Positions 15,903-23,549 of a DNA stretch of 34,440 nt are shown here, piece by piece. A program made the translations under genes and the position numbers. The stretch comes from Candidatus Tharpella aukensis. Its GTDB lineage: Bacteria; Desulfobacterota; Anaeroferrophillalia; Anaeroferrophillales; Tharpellaceae. The DNA lies in assembly GCA_021163445.1 (NCBI GenBank), contig JAGGWR010000327.1, forward strand, positions 1 through 34,440, given 5' to 3'. The notes under the pieces were generated by a model, which was not told the DNA's origin, ran no database searches, and was given only the letters and a program-made list of their open reading frames with translations. Position 1 is the stretch's first letter; the number at the start of each line of letters is the position of its first letter.

Positions 15903-17482
15903 AATATGATTACCTGATTATCGGTGCCGGGATCTCCGGTTTGAGCAGCGCTTTGTTGCTGGCTCGGTTTGGCTTTAAAGTGGCGGTGGTTGAGCAGGCA
16001 CCGCGACCGGCACCGTTGGTTGAGGGGTTTGTTCGCAATAATGTCTATTTTGAAACCGGTTTTCATTATGCCGGGGGGCTCGAAGATGGCGGCGTTCTTG
16101 ATCTCAACCTGCGTCTTTTGGGGATTTCCGATCATCTGCAAAAAGTTCCATTTGATCTTAAAGTTTACGATACCGTAGTTCAGCCGGAAAGTGGTTTAAA
16201 CTTCTCTTTTCCGCAAGGTTATGCGGCATTGGGCGATGCTTTGCGCGAGCATTTTCCGACTCAGCGCCAAGCTTTAAGCGAATACTTTGAACGCATACAA
16301 CAGATTACCCGGAAACTCCCTTACTACTGTTTTCCGGAGCCAGTGAAACCCGAAGATTTAGGAGAATCGTCAGCTTCGGGGCTCTCTCTCTTGCACGAGT
16401 ACAATCTGGCTCAGGTTCTTGACGAATTGGCCATTGGCGGAGAGTTGCGGACTTTGTTGCAGATCCATTGTTTGTTGCATGGTTCTTTGCCCTCCGAAGT
16501 GCCTTTTGCCATCCATGCCGGGGTTGTCGATGGCTATTATCGTTCGGCCCATACTTTTAAAGGGGGCGGCCGCGCCCTGGTTACAGCATTGGTTACGGTT
16601 TTAAAACAATGCGGGGTTGATCTTTTCTGTCGTCATAGGGTAGAAGAGATCGAGTTGAGCGCCGCCGGGGCATTTGCCGGGGTTCGTTGTACCAACGGGG
16701 TTAAGTTGCAGGCTTCAGGTTGTATCTCCACGCTGCATCCTCAGGCTATGTTGAAATTGTTACCGGCTTCGGTTTTTCGACCAGTCTATCGCCGTCGCCT
16801 GGCCGCTCTGAAAGAGAGTCCGGGGGCGGAGATTGTTTTTCTTCGCCGTGAGCGTAAGCGAGGAAGTACTCTTGGGGTGCGCTGTGAGCGCCAGCGAGGA
16901 ATTACTCCTAGAGTAGATTCGTTACCAGTTCATAATTTTCAGGGCCGTAACTTTTTTTTCCTGCCGGGATCGGGAAAAGCGATGTTTGATCCTGATCTGC
17001 CGCTTTCTGAACGTCTGCTTTATCTTAATTTTGCCGGTTCTGCTGGTTCGGACGCTTCCGACAACAATTGGGAAGGTGGCGTGACGGCGATTCTTCCGGC
17101 TCCTTACTATGAACCCGGAACCGAGGTTTCGGCAACGCTTAGTTATGCCGAAAGAAAAGCGCAAACTGGGGAACTGGTGCGTAAGCGCATTATTGAATTG
17201 TTGCCCGAACTTGGTCCCGGACTGGAAGTTGAGTGTGTGGCGACCGGTAAAACCCTGCAGCGAATCAACGCCTCGGCTCACGGTTCACTTTATGGAGTAA
17301 AGCATATGGTGGGACAATTTAATCCATCCGCAAAAACCCGTCTGCCCGGTCTTTTTCTGGCAGGCCAGGCGACTGCCGCACCCGGCCTGCTCGGGGCGAT
17401 AACTTCGGCCTTGATAACGGTTGGCGGAATCGTCGGTCACGACCGGGTCGAAGCGTTGCGGCGTGATACCGCAGGGTTGTAA
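15899..17482 (+). CDS. CrtI/CrtISO/RetSat-like FAD-dependent oxidoreductase
   Basis: 527 aa flavoprotein. A dinucleotide-binding GAGISGLSSALLLARFG is at residues 8-24, and FETGFHYAGG follows, recalling the F-x-TG-x-HY motif of CrtISO and retinol saturase relatives. The C-terminal GLFLAGQAT...GLLGAITSALITVGGIVG is the usual FAD-contact segment of phytoene-desaturase-like enzymes. It would desaturate, saturate or isomerise a polyene or acyl chain; the substrate is unknown. Residues about 316-340 are an in-frame Arg-rich insert made of two 36-bp repeat units (see the repeat entry). It overlaps the upstream ketosynthase by 4 bp, so it is part of the same cluster. Related genes occur in proposed ladderane clusters. 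Confidence 0.82.
   Translation: MKYDYLIIGAGISGLSSALLLARFGFKVAVVEQAPRPAPLVEGFVRNNVYFETGFHYAGGLEDGGVLDLNLRLLGISDHLQKVPFDLKVYDTVVQPESGLNFSFPQGYAALGDALREHFPTQRQALSEYFERIQQITRKLPYYCFPEPVKPEDLGESSASGLSLLHEYNLAQVLDELAIGGELRTLLQIHCLLHGSLPSEVPFAIHAGVVDGYYRSAHTFKGGGRALVTALVTVLKQCGVDLFCRHRVEEIELSAAGAFAGVRCTNGVKLQASGCISTLHPQAMLKLLPASVFRPVYRRRLAALKESPGAEIVFLRRERKRGSTLGVRCERQRGITPRVDSLPVHNFQGRNFFFLPGSGKAMFDPDLPLSERLLYLNFAGSAGSDASDNNWEGGVTAILPAPYYEPGTEVSATLSYAERKAQTGELVRKRIIELLPELGPGLEVECVATGKTLQRINASAHGSLYGVKHMVGQFNPSAKTRLPGLFLAGQATAAPGLLGAITSALITVGGIVGHDRVEALRRDTAGL
16848..16919 (+). repeat. Two in-frame 36-bp repeat units inside the oxidoreductase gene
   Basis: GTGAGCGTAAGCGAGGAAGT (from 16848) continues into ACTCTTGGGGTGC, and is followed 36 bp later (16884) by the diverged GTGAGCGCCAGCGAGGAATT and ACTCCTAGAG. 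The same unit, one base shorter, occurs in intergenic DNA at 28286-28318 as GTGAGCGTAGCGAGGAAGCA plus CTCTTGGGGTG. Both units keep the reading frame and encode an Arg-rich loop. Confidence 0.78.
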
Positions 17483-17499
17483 AAATCAAATTGGGGTGG

Positions 17500-17615
17500 C
17501 AATGAAAAATGTTCAGCTGCGAGGCGCCCGAAAGCTGAGGAATGAGGCGTACAAGCAGTACGCCGCAGTGACGAAGATTGAAGGGGAACGAAGCAGATGG
17601 ATATTTTTCGAAGCC
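17500..17615 (+). repeat. REP-like palindromic element in the leader of the second ketosynthase
   Basis: The gap of 114 bp contains a perfect hairpin GGCGTAC-AAGCA-GTACGCC (17546-17564) and a weaker CAGCT...AGCTG pair. It also has the wording AATGAGGCGTA...GACGAAGATTGAAGGG...AACGAAGCAGATGGA, which I recall from dispersed repeats in deltaproteobacterial genomes. The likely right border runs past the ketosynthase ATG at 17597, so the repeat may supply the ribosome site and first codons. Confidence 0.6.
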
Positions 17616-18838
17616 AGCGGCGTGTAGCGGTTACCGGAATGGGCGCAGTCTCGCCCTTTGGTCGGGGTGTTACGGCTCTGATCAGCGGCTTGGTTGAGGG
17701 GCGCAGCGCGATTAAGATTCTTGATGAACTTAAAGAGTACGGCGGCCTGAGAACCCGGCTTGCGGCGTTGGTGCCGGGGGTCGACGGAAAAGAGATTCCC
17801 CGGAGTAAGCGGCGTTCGATGTCGCGGCAATCAATTTTTGCAGTGCTTGCGGCTCAAGAAGCTCTGGCTCAAGCCGCTTTACCGGAAACCGAATATGGCA
17901 GTGGGCGTTACGGCGTCGTGGTCGGAACCACAATCAGCAGTTTAGAGACCAGCGAAAATTTTTTTGCCGATCATTTTCGGGACAAAAGTTTTTCGCGCAT
18001 GAAAACTTCGCTTTTTTTCAAGACCATGAACCATTCGGCCGCCGCCAATGTGGCCCATTTCTTTGGTCTCGAAGGTCGCCTGCTGGCCCCGGCGGCGGCT
18101 TGTGCCACCGGGTGCCAGGCTTTGGGATATGCTTATGAAATGATCGCATCAGGAGTGCAAGATGTGATGGTTTGCGGCGGTACGGAAGAGTTTCACCCGC
18201 TTTCGGCCGCAACTTTTGACTTGATGAATGCCGCCTCTTTTCGCTATAATGATCGGCCTGAGCTGGCTTCTCGTCCGTTTGACCGGGAGCGGGACGGGGT
18301 TGTTTGTGGCGAAGGAGCCGGGATTCTGGTTTTGGAAGATTTACAGTCGGCCCAAGAGCGGGGAGCGGAGATTTTGGCCGAAATCAGCGGTTTTGCGACG
18401 TTGACCGAAACCGGCAGTATTGCCGAACCCAGCAGTGCCGCCATGCAGCGTTGTATGGCTCTGGCTCTGGCGGATGCCGGGGTTGAGGCGGGATCGATCA
18501 ACTACATCAACGCCCATGCGACGGCCACCGAAAAAGGTGATACTGCTGAAGCTCAAGCTTTGCTAGGTCTTTTTGGTGATCAGATTCCGGTTAGCAGCTT
18601 AAAAGGTCATCTCGGTCATACTTTAGCCGCCAGCGGCGGCCTGGAGACCATCGCCACGATTGAAATGATGTGTCGCGGTGAACTTATCCCGACTCGTAAC
18701 CTTGACGAAATCGACCCTCGCTGCCAAGGGCCGCGAATTTTCACCGCTATCGAAAAACAGACAACCAGCCTGGCTTTAAAAAATAATTTTGCTCTGGGAG
18801 GAGTCAATTGCTCCCTGGTAATCAGAGCAGGGCAATGA
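17597..18838 (+). CDS. Beta-ketoacyl-ACP synthase (FabF-like), second of two
   Basis: 413 aa. The triad is intact: Cys169 in AAACATGC, His307 in NAHATATEKGD and His341 in KGHLGHT. RVAVTGMGAVSP at the front and FALGGVNCSLV at the end frame a complete ketosynthase. It is closer in wording to canonical FabF than the first copy. In the cluster it probably does initiation or elongation in partnership with the first synthase. The ATG follows AGGGGAA with about 9 nt spacing. The first residues (MDIFRSQ) may come from the upstream REP-like repeat. It is followed 15 bp later by the carrier protein gene. Confidence 0.92.
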   Translation: MDIFRSQRRVAVTGMGAVSPFGRGVTALISGLVEGRSAIKILDELKEYGGLRTRLAALVPGVDGKEIPRSKRRSMSRQSIFAVLAAQEALAQAALPETEYGSGRYGVVVGTTISSLETSENFFADHFRDKSFSRMKTSLFFKTMNHSAAANVAHFFGLEGRLLAPAAACATGCQALGYAYEMIASGVQDVMVCGGTEEFHPLSAATFDLMNAASFRYNDRPELASRPFDRERDGVVCGEGAGILVLEDLQSAQERGAEILAEISGFATLTETGSIAEPSSAAMQRCMALALADAGVEAGSINYINAHATATEKGDTAEAQALLGLFGDQIPVSSLKGHLGHTLAASGGLETIATIEMMCRGELIPTRNLDEIDPRCQGPRIFTAIEKQTTSLALKNNFALGGVNCSLVIRAGQ

Positions 18839-18853
18839 TAACTTGAGGATAAT

Positions 18854-19117
18854 ATGACGGATACGGAAATAATCTCTTTGGTCAATGATTCATTGGTCGA
18901 AGAGTTTGAACTTGAGATTTCGACGATGGTGTCGGAGGCTGAGATTTTTGCTGATTTGGGGCTTGATAGTCTCGATATAGTTGATATGGTAGTTGTTTTA
19001 GAAGGAGCCCTGGGCATCAAGATTCGCGACGATGCGGGCTTGCGCGAGATTCACACGCTGGGCGATATTCATCAGTTTGTTTTGCAAAAAAAACGGGAAA
19101 CCGAGGCCGCCTCTTAG
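18854..19117 (+). CDS. Acyl carrier protein
   Basis: 87 aa, acidic. The phosphopantetheine attachment motif GLDSLDIVDM places the modified Ser at residue 39, and the four-helix spacing (ISLVNDSLVEEF..., LDIVDMVVVLEGALGI, IHTLGDIHQFVL) is standard. It would carry the growing chain between the cluster's ketosynthases, FabG, dehydratase and acyltransferase. It lies 15 bp after the second ketosynthase and 17 bp before the acyltransferase. Confidence 0.93.
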   Translation: MTDTEIISLVNDSLVEEFELEISTMVSEAEIFADLGLDSLDIVDMVVVLEGALGIKIRDDAGLREIHTLGDIHQFVLQKKRETEAAS

Positions 19118-19134
19118 GATGGTGTCGTAAGCTT

Positions 19135-19932
19135 GTGAAAAAATCCGACGCTTTTTCTAACGGCCCTTTACAGGATTTATCCCCTGCTGTCTGGTTGATG
19201 AATCTTTGGGTCTATCCCCTGCTTTTTCTCTGGACTATTATCGGTTTACTCATATCACCGGTGGCTTTTTGTTTCTGGAAAATTGTTACCGGCTGGTCTG
19301 TGGACCGGATTAGCCGTCATTTTATCTGGTTATACGGGCGCGGCTGGATGTTGATTATCGCCCCATTTGTCAGCTACGAATTGCAGGGTTTTGACCAGCA
19401 ATATCGGGAGCGGACGCCATGTATCTACGTGATTAATCACCTCTCCTTTTTTGATACTTTTTGTATGGCGATGCAGCCGGTCAGCAATATCTCCTTTGCG
19501 GTCAGGGCTTGGCCTTTTCGCCGGCTTTTCTGGTATACATTTTTTATGCGTCTGGCCCGCTATCTTGATGTCGAGGAGCTCGGTTTTTCCGAGAGTATGG
19601 AACCGGCTAAGGCAATTGTTGCCGCCGGAGGTTCAATTCTTTATTACCCCGAGGGTCATCGCAGTCGAGATGGAGAGTTGCAGCGTTTCTATTCGGGGGC
19701 TTTTCTGCTGGCCCTGAAACTGGGCTTGCCGCTGGTGCCGCTCTGTATTTCGGGCACCGATATCCTGCTGCCGCCGGGTTCTTTCCGGATGCACCCCGCC
19801 GCCATTCGCATGCACGCACTGGCCCCGCTCGACCCGGCCGCCTTCAACGGCGATGATGCTCATGTGGCAATGCGCAAACAGGTGAAAGAATTGATGTCGC
19901 AGGAACTGGAAAAAATGCGTAGGGAGAGATAA
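19135..19932 (+). CDS. PlsC-like lysophospholipid/1-acylglycerol-phosphate acyltransferase
   Basis: 265 aa. The acyltransferase HX4D motif is NHLSFFD (His102, Asp107), followed by YPEGHRSRDGE, the glycerolipid-binding block. A strongly hydrophobic N-terminal segment (about residues 22-50) anchors it in the inner membrane. It probably moves the finished acyl chain from ACP to a glycerol or other lipid acceptor. The start is a GTG at 19135 without a strong ribosome site. It ends one base before the next gene. Confidence 0.88.
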   Translation: MKKSDAFSNGPLQDLSPAVWLMNLWVYPLLFLWTIIGLLISPVAFCFWKIVTGWSVDRISRHFIWLYGRGWMLIIAPFVSYELQGFDQQYRERTPCIYVINHLSFFDTFCMAMQPVSNISFAVRAWPFRRLFWYTFFMRLARYLDVEELGFSESMEPAKAIVAAGGSILYYPEGHRSRDGELQRFYSGAFLLALKLGLPLVPLCISGTDILLPPGSFRMHPAAIRMHALAPLDPAAFNGDDAHVAMRKQVKELMSQELEKMRRER

Positions 19933-19933
19933 G

Positions 19934-21523
19934 ATGAATGGAGATATAAAACTTTTTACTGCGGCCCGGATGCGGGCTTTAGATGGCCGCGCAATTCATG
20001 AAATCGGGATTCCCGGCGTCGTTTTAATGGAACAGGCCGGGCGCGGGGCGGTGCGAATTATTGAGGAGGCCGGATGGCTCGGTAGCCGGGATGATGCAGT
20101 ACTGCTCTTTGCCGGTAAAGGTAATAACGGCGGCGACGCATTTGTTGTCGCCCGGGTTTTGCTGCTGGCCGGCTTTCACCGGGTTAAGGTGGCATTGACG
20201 GCCTCTATTGTTGCAATCGGCGGCGATGCCAAAATTAATCTTGATGCTTTTATCCGCCTTGGCGGTCAGGTTGAGGAACTTCTCGATGAGGTCGCCTGGC
20301 AAGTTTTAAAACCAACGCTTAAAACACAGAAACTGCTGGTTGACGGGCTTTTAGGAACCGGTCTCAATAGTGATGTCCGAGCTCTTTATGCCGAGATTAT
20401 CGCGGCTATCAACCAGTTTTCAGGGCCGGTTTTAGCGCTTGATATTCCTTCCGGTCTTAATGCCGATTCTGGTCTGCCTCTGGGTAATGCCGTCAAAGCG
20501 ACGGCGACGGCGACATTTGCTTTTGCCATGCCGGGTCTTTTTGTTTATCCCGGCCATGAATATGCGGGTCGGGTTGAAATTGTTGATATCGGGATTCCAA
20601 AAGCTTGGGCTGACGAAGAGGACGATAAGTCCGCCGCCCGGTTACTGACGGCCGATTACTGCCGTCCGTTGTTGCCGCAAACGCCAACGGAAAATGGCCA
20701 TAAGGGTAACCGCGGTCACCTTCTCACCTTTGCCGGTGGGCCGGGCAAAGCCGGGGCTGGACTTTTGGCGGCCGGAGCCGGTTTACATTGCGGCTGTGGC
20801 CTCAGCACTTTAGCTCTGCCGACAACGGTTGCGGCCCACCTTGAAGGGCGCAATCCGGCCTTGATGTTGGCGGCTTTGGCGGAAGATTCCGCCGGCTTGA
20901 TGACTTTGCCGACTAAAGCTGAACTCGAAAATCTCTGCTCCGGAAAAACCGCGTTGGCGATAGGTCCCGGACTTGGCTTGCATGAAAATTCCGGTGAATT
21001 GGTGGCATCTCTGCTGCGTGATTGTGCTCTGCCGGTAGTTCTTGATGCCGACGCCTTGACTTTGTTGGCTAAATCTCCTGAAATAATGCCCAAAGGTCGG
21101 CCGCAGACAATTTTGACGCCACATCCCGGCGAAATGGCTCGTCTGTTAAAATGCACAAGTCGCGACATTCAAAATAGTCGTCTGGCATCAGCTCGCAAAT
21201 TGGCCTTGCAATGGGGTGTGCATGTAGTTCTCAAGGGGGCCGGTACCGTGATCGCCACTCCTGATGGTTCACTCTCAATAAATTCAAGCGGCAACTATCT
21301 GCTCTCAACTGCGGGTTCCGGTGATCTTTTGACCGGGATTATCGGCAGTTTTCTGGCTCAGGGCTTAGCGCCTCTAGCTGCCGCCCAATCCGGCGTTTTT
21401 CTCCATGGTCTGATTGCCGACCGCCTGCTGGCGGCAGGATTCAGTCATGGTGTTACTGCCGTCGAACTTGGTCAGGCACTGCCGGAAACCCTTTCGGCGT
21501 TGGTTTGTGATCTTAATGGTTGA
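19934..21523 (+). CDS. nnrD: Bifunctional NAD(P)HX epimerase/dehydratase (YjeF type)
   Basis: 529 aa metabolite-repair enzyme with two domains. The N-terminal epimerase half (about 1-215) has the GKGNNGGDAF motif near residue 62 and VDGLLGTGL. The C-terminal ADP/ATP-dependent dehydratase half has LTPHPGEMARL and GSGDLLTGIIG near residue 461. It restores damaged, hydrated NADH and NADPH and is a housekeeping function. The gene starts 1 nt after the acyltransferase stop and overlaps or abuts tsaE, the pairing yjeF-tsaE seen in many bacteria. Its position splits the lipid-type cluster. Confidence 0.95.
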   Translation: MNGDIKLFTAARMRALDGRAIHEIGIPGVVLMEQAGRGAVRIIEEAGWLGSRDDAVLLFAGKGNNGGDAFVVARVLLLAGFHRVKVALTASIVAIGGDAKINLDAFIRLGGQVEELLDEVAWQVLKPTLKTQKLLVDGLLGTGLNSDVRALYAEIIAAINQFSGPVLALDIPSGLNADSGLPLGNAVKATATATFAFAMPGLFVYPGHEYAGRVEIVDIGIPKAWADEEDDKSAARLLTADYCRPLLPQTPTENGHKGNRGHLLTFAGGPGKAGAGLLAAGAGLHCGCGLSTLALPTTVAAHLEGRNPALMLAALAEDSAGLMTLPTKAELENLCSGKTALAIGPGLGLHENSGELVASLLRDCALPVVLDADALTLLAKSPEIMPKGRPQTILTPHPGEMARLLKCTSRDIQNSRLASARKLALQWGVHVVLKGAGTVIATPDGSLSINSSGNYLLSTAGSGDLLTGIIGSFLAQGLAPLAAAQSGVFLHGLIADRLLAAGFSHGVTAVELGQALPETLSALVCDLNG

Positions 21524-21536
21524 GGAAATTGGTACA

Positions 21537-21998
21537 ATGTGGGAGAGTCCGATAGCAACCTCGTCGGCCGAGGAGACTCTGGCCTTTGGCGAGAGTCTTG
21601 GCGCTTCATTTAAAAATGAGCTCTCTGTTATCACCTTGCAAGGAGAGCTCGGGGCCGGGAAAACCTTGCTCACCAAAGGTATTGCTAAAGGTCTTGGCGT
21701 TTCAGATTGGTACTATCTCAATAGTCCGACGTTTACTTTGATTAACGAATATCAAGGTCGTCTGCCGCTTTACCATTTTGACCTCTATCGGCTCGGCGAT
21801 ATGGATGAGCTTTTTGAGTTGGGATTTAACGACTATCTTGCCGCTCCCGGCATTTTGGTTATTGAGTGGCCCGAAAAAGCGTCAAGTTTATTGCCGACGG
21901 AAAACCTTCTCAACATTCGTCTTGAGATTGTCGGTAGTGAGAAACGTCTGCTGCATCTGGATGCAGGTTGGGTGGCTAGAGATTGGGGTAGTTCGTGA
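21537..21998 (+). CDS. tsaE: tRNA threonylcarbamoyladenosine biosynthesis ATPase TsaE
   Basis: 153 aa, the size of E. coli TsaE. Walker A is GELGAGKT (about 38-45). SPTFTLINEY...LYHFDLYRL and the later IVIEWPEK-like block (LVIEWPEKAS) are family signatures. It supports TsaD/TsaB in making t6A at position 37 of ANN-reading tRNAs. The start chosen is the ATG at 21537 preceded by GAGG; an ATG at 21516 in frame, overlapping nnrD, is an alternative. It overlaps the dehydratase gene at its stop codon. Confidence 0.94.
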   Translation: MWESPIATSSAEETLAFGESLGASFKNELSVITLQGELGAGKTLLTKGIAKGLGVSDWYYLNSPTFTLINEYQGRLPLYHFDLYRLGDMDELFELGFNDYLAAPGILVIEWPEKASSLLPTENLLNIRLEIVGSEKRLLHLDAGWVARDWGSS

Positions 21999-22465
21999 TG
22001 GGAAATCTTGAATTGCCACTGCCCGCCCACGACCTCATACCGCACCGTAAAACCATGCTTTTGATCGAGGCGCTGCTTACTTATGATCCGGAGACCGGAG
22101 CCGGGATAATCCTAGGTGGAACTAAGACGGGTTCAGTTTTTGCGGTCGAAGATGACAAAAAAAAAGGGGCTTTACTCGAAGAGGTTGTTCTCTTGGAGAT
22201 GATGGCTCAGGCTTATGCCTGTTTGCGAGGTTACGAAGATCAGCTCGCCGGTCTGCCGCCGAGCATGGGTTTTCTGGTCGGAGTCCGACACCTTATTTGT
22301 CATCGGCGGGTTGCTGTCAGTGAAGAGGTTACGATCAAGGTTGCAACTACGGCTCAGGTAGAGACTTTTTTTCTGGCTGAGGCGGAGGTTAAAGTCGCCG
22401 ATGAAAGAGTTGTCGAAGCCGAGTTGAAAATCTGGCTGCCGCCCGAGGAAGAGTCACAGGAATAG
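21998..22465 (+). CDS. Hotdog-fold 3-hydroxyacyl-ACP dehydratase (FabZ/ApeP-like)
   Basis: 155 aa. LIPHRKTMLLIEAL near the start (catalytic His in PHR) and LLEMMAQAYAC (catalytic Glu region) match the FabZ/FabA-like dehydratases found in aryl polyene clusters. The C-terminal strands are less conserved. It would dehydrate 3-hydroxyacyl-ACP to the trans-2-enoyl form, giving a polyene if no enoyl reductase follows; none is seen here. The ATG overlaps the TsaE stop by one base (GTGATG). The stop codon lies in the stem of a small hairpin (22463-22483) at the border of an intergenic repeat. Confidence 0.83.
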   Translation: MGNLELPLPAHDLIPHRKTMLLIEALLTYDPETGAGIILGGTKTGSVFAVEDDKKKGALLEEVVLLEMMAQAYACLRGYEDQLAGLPPSMGFLVGVRHLICHRRVAVSEEVTIKVATTAQVETFFLAEAEVKVADERVVEAELKIWLPPEEESQE

Positions 22466-22602
22466 TTACTATTCGAGTAACTATTAAGGTGCCCACCATA
22501 AAGTTACAATAAATAGCGGCGAACTTTGCTTCGCTCTCATAAACGGGGTCAAAGCTGGGGTGCTAGCGCACCTTGTACCAGCAATGACCCCAATCCCGGC
22601 AG
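22463..22602 (-). repeat. Modular intergenic repeat, copy B (inverted)
   Basis: Read on the minus strand it contains TGGGGTCATTGCTGGTACA, the hairpin GGTGC-GCTA-GCACC, CAGCTTTGACCCCG, TTTATGAGAGCGAAGCAAAG and TTTATGGTGGGCACC, in that order. This matches copy C at 28228 except that copy C has an extra module after CACCCCAGG. The right border includes TAGTTACT-ATTCG-AGTAACTA (22463-22483), which holds the stop codon of the dehydratase gene. The remaining sequence to 22673 shows nothing else. Confidence 0.78.
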
Positions 22603-22673
22603 TTTTGAAACAGAACCGAAGAGGGCGAAGCAATGCTCACTCTGACTTCTGCTGCTTATTTAGGTTATATGAT

Positions 22674-23378
22674 ATGTGTCGAGTTGTCACTCTTTTCTGT
22701 CTGTTGTTAGGTCTGTTTTCAGGTTGCCTGTCGTCGCCGGTTGGGGCTGTGGAGAGAGAAGCTGACTCAGTCAAAATAGAGGCCGAAAACTTGCTTGAAC
22801 CAACGCTGCAACGGATCCGGGAGGCGGCTGCCGGGGTTGAGACCATTACCAGCACAATGGTGCAAGAGAAATATCTTAAGGCTTTTGCCGAAGTGCTTAA
22901 AGCCCGGGGCAATTTTGCTTTTCATCGGCCCGATTGCTGGCGTTGGGAATTGGTCGAGCCAGTGCTTTCCGGACTTTCGGTTTGTGGAATTAACGGTCGG
23001 CGCTGGCATGAGAAAGGTGGTAAAGCGCAATCGTTTAAGCTCGCTGACGAACCCTGGTTGCGTCATTTTGCAACCCAAGTTACGGCCTGGACGACGGCCG
23101 ATTTTGCTTTTTTGCAAAAAGAGTATATTTTGACCCTTCTGGATTCTGAATTAAATCCCCAATTAAGCCCCGAATTAAACTCTGAACCGCCATCGCTTAA
23201 ACTGGTTCCCCGTGAGGTGGCTGCCCGTCGTCTGGTGGCCTCTTTAGAGATTACTTTCTCGGCCGATTACCGTTATGTTACACGGATTGTTATTCGTGAA
23301 GCGGATGGCGATTACACCGCGATCAATTTTCTTGATGTTATCATCAATCAGCCCTTACCCGAAGAGAGTTTCAAATGA
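22674..23378 (+). CDS. LolA-like outer-membrane lipoprotein carrier domain protein
   Basis: 234 aa from the chosen ATG. The N-terminus MCRVVTLFCLLLGLFSGC is a hydrophobic export signal ending in a possible lipobox (FSGC). A LolA-like region follows: ETITSTMVQEKYLKAFAEVLKARGNFAFHRPDCWRWEL is the usual LolA pattern of coating beta strands. LolA-like proteins are standard members of aryl polyene clusters, where they are thought to help move the lipid across the periplasm. A short Ser/Pro/Asn repeat (about residues 157-174) interrupts the domain. The start is weakly supported (AGG about 11 nt upstream); the frame extends upstream into repeat sequence. Confidence 0.77.
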   Translation: MCRVVTLFCLLLGLFSGCLSSPVGAVEREADSVKIEAENLLEPTLQRIREAAAGVETITSTMVQEKYLKAFAEVLKARGNFAFHRPDCWRWELVEPVLSGLSVCGINGRRWHEKGGKAQSFKLADEPWLRHFATQVTAWTTADFAFLQKEYILTLLDSELNPQLSPELNSEPPSLKLVPREVAARRLVASLEITFSADYRYVTRIVIREADGDYTAINFLDVIINQPLPEESFK

Positions 23379-23383
23379 AAAAT

Positions 23384-23507
23384 GGCGTTGTAAAAAGTTC
23401 CGATATCCTGCGTTGTTGTGATTCTCCAGACACTCGACATACTACATGTATGGTCTCGCGCCTGGAAAATCACAACAACTTGTCTATCGAAATTTTTACT
23501 TAGCCAT
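23384..23507 (+). repeat. MITE-like long palindromic repeat, copy 2
   Basis: The core at 23390-23499 is 110 bp, the same length as copy 1 at 56-165, and nearly identical. Its differences fall mostly in the stem. The G-C pair formed in copy 1 by G87 and C136 is an A-T pair here, which keeps the stem. It lies 6 bp after the LolA-like gene and ends 43 bp before the acetolactate decarboxylase start. Confidence 0.87.
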
Positions 23508-23549
23508 TCAGTGGCTATTAACGAATATTTCAAGATTGGGTGGTTAAAG

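Noticed and set aside
22560-22673. Upstream extension of the LolA-like gene
   Set aside because: It covers an intergenic repeat, and the hydrophobic signal begins at the ATG at 22674.
23418-23549. Upstream extension of the acetolactate decarboxylase
   Set aside because: It runs through the palindromic repeat and would bury the export signal.
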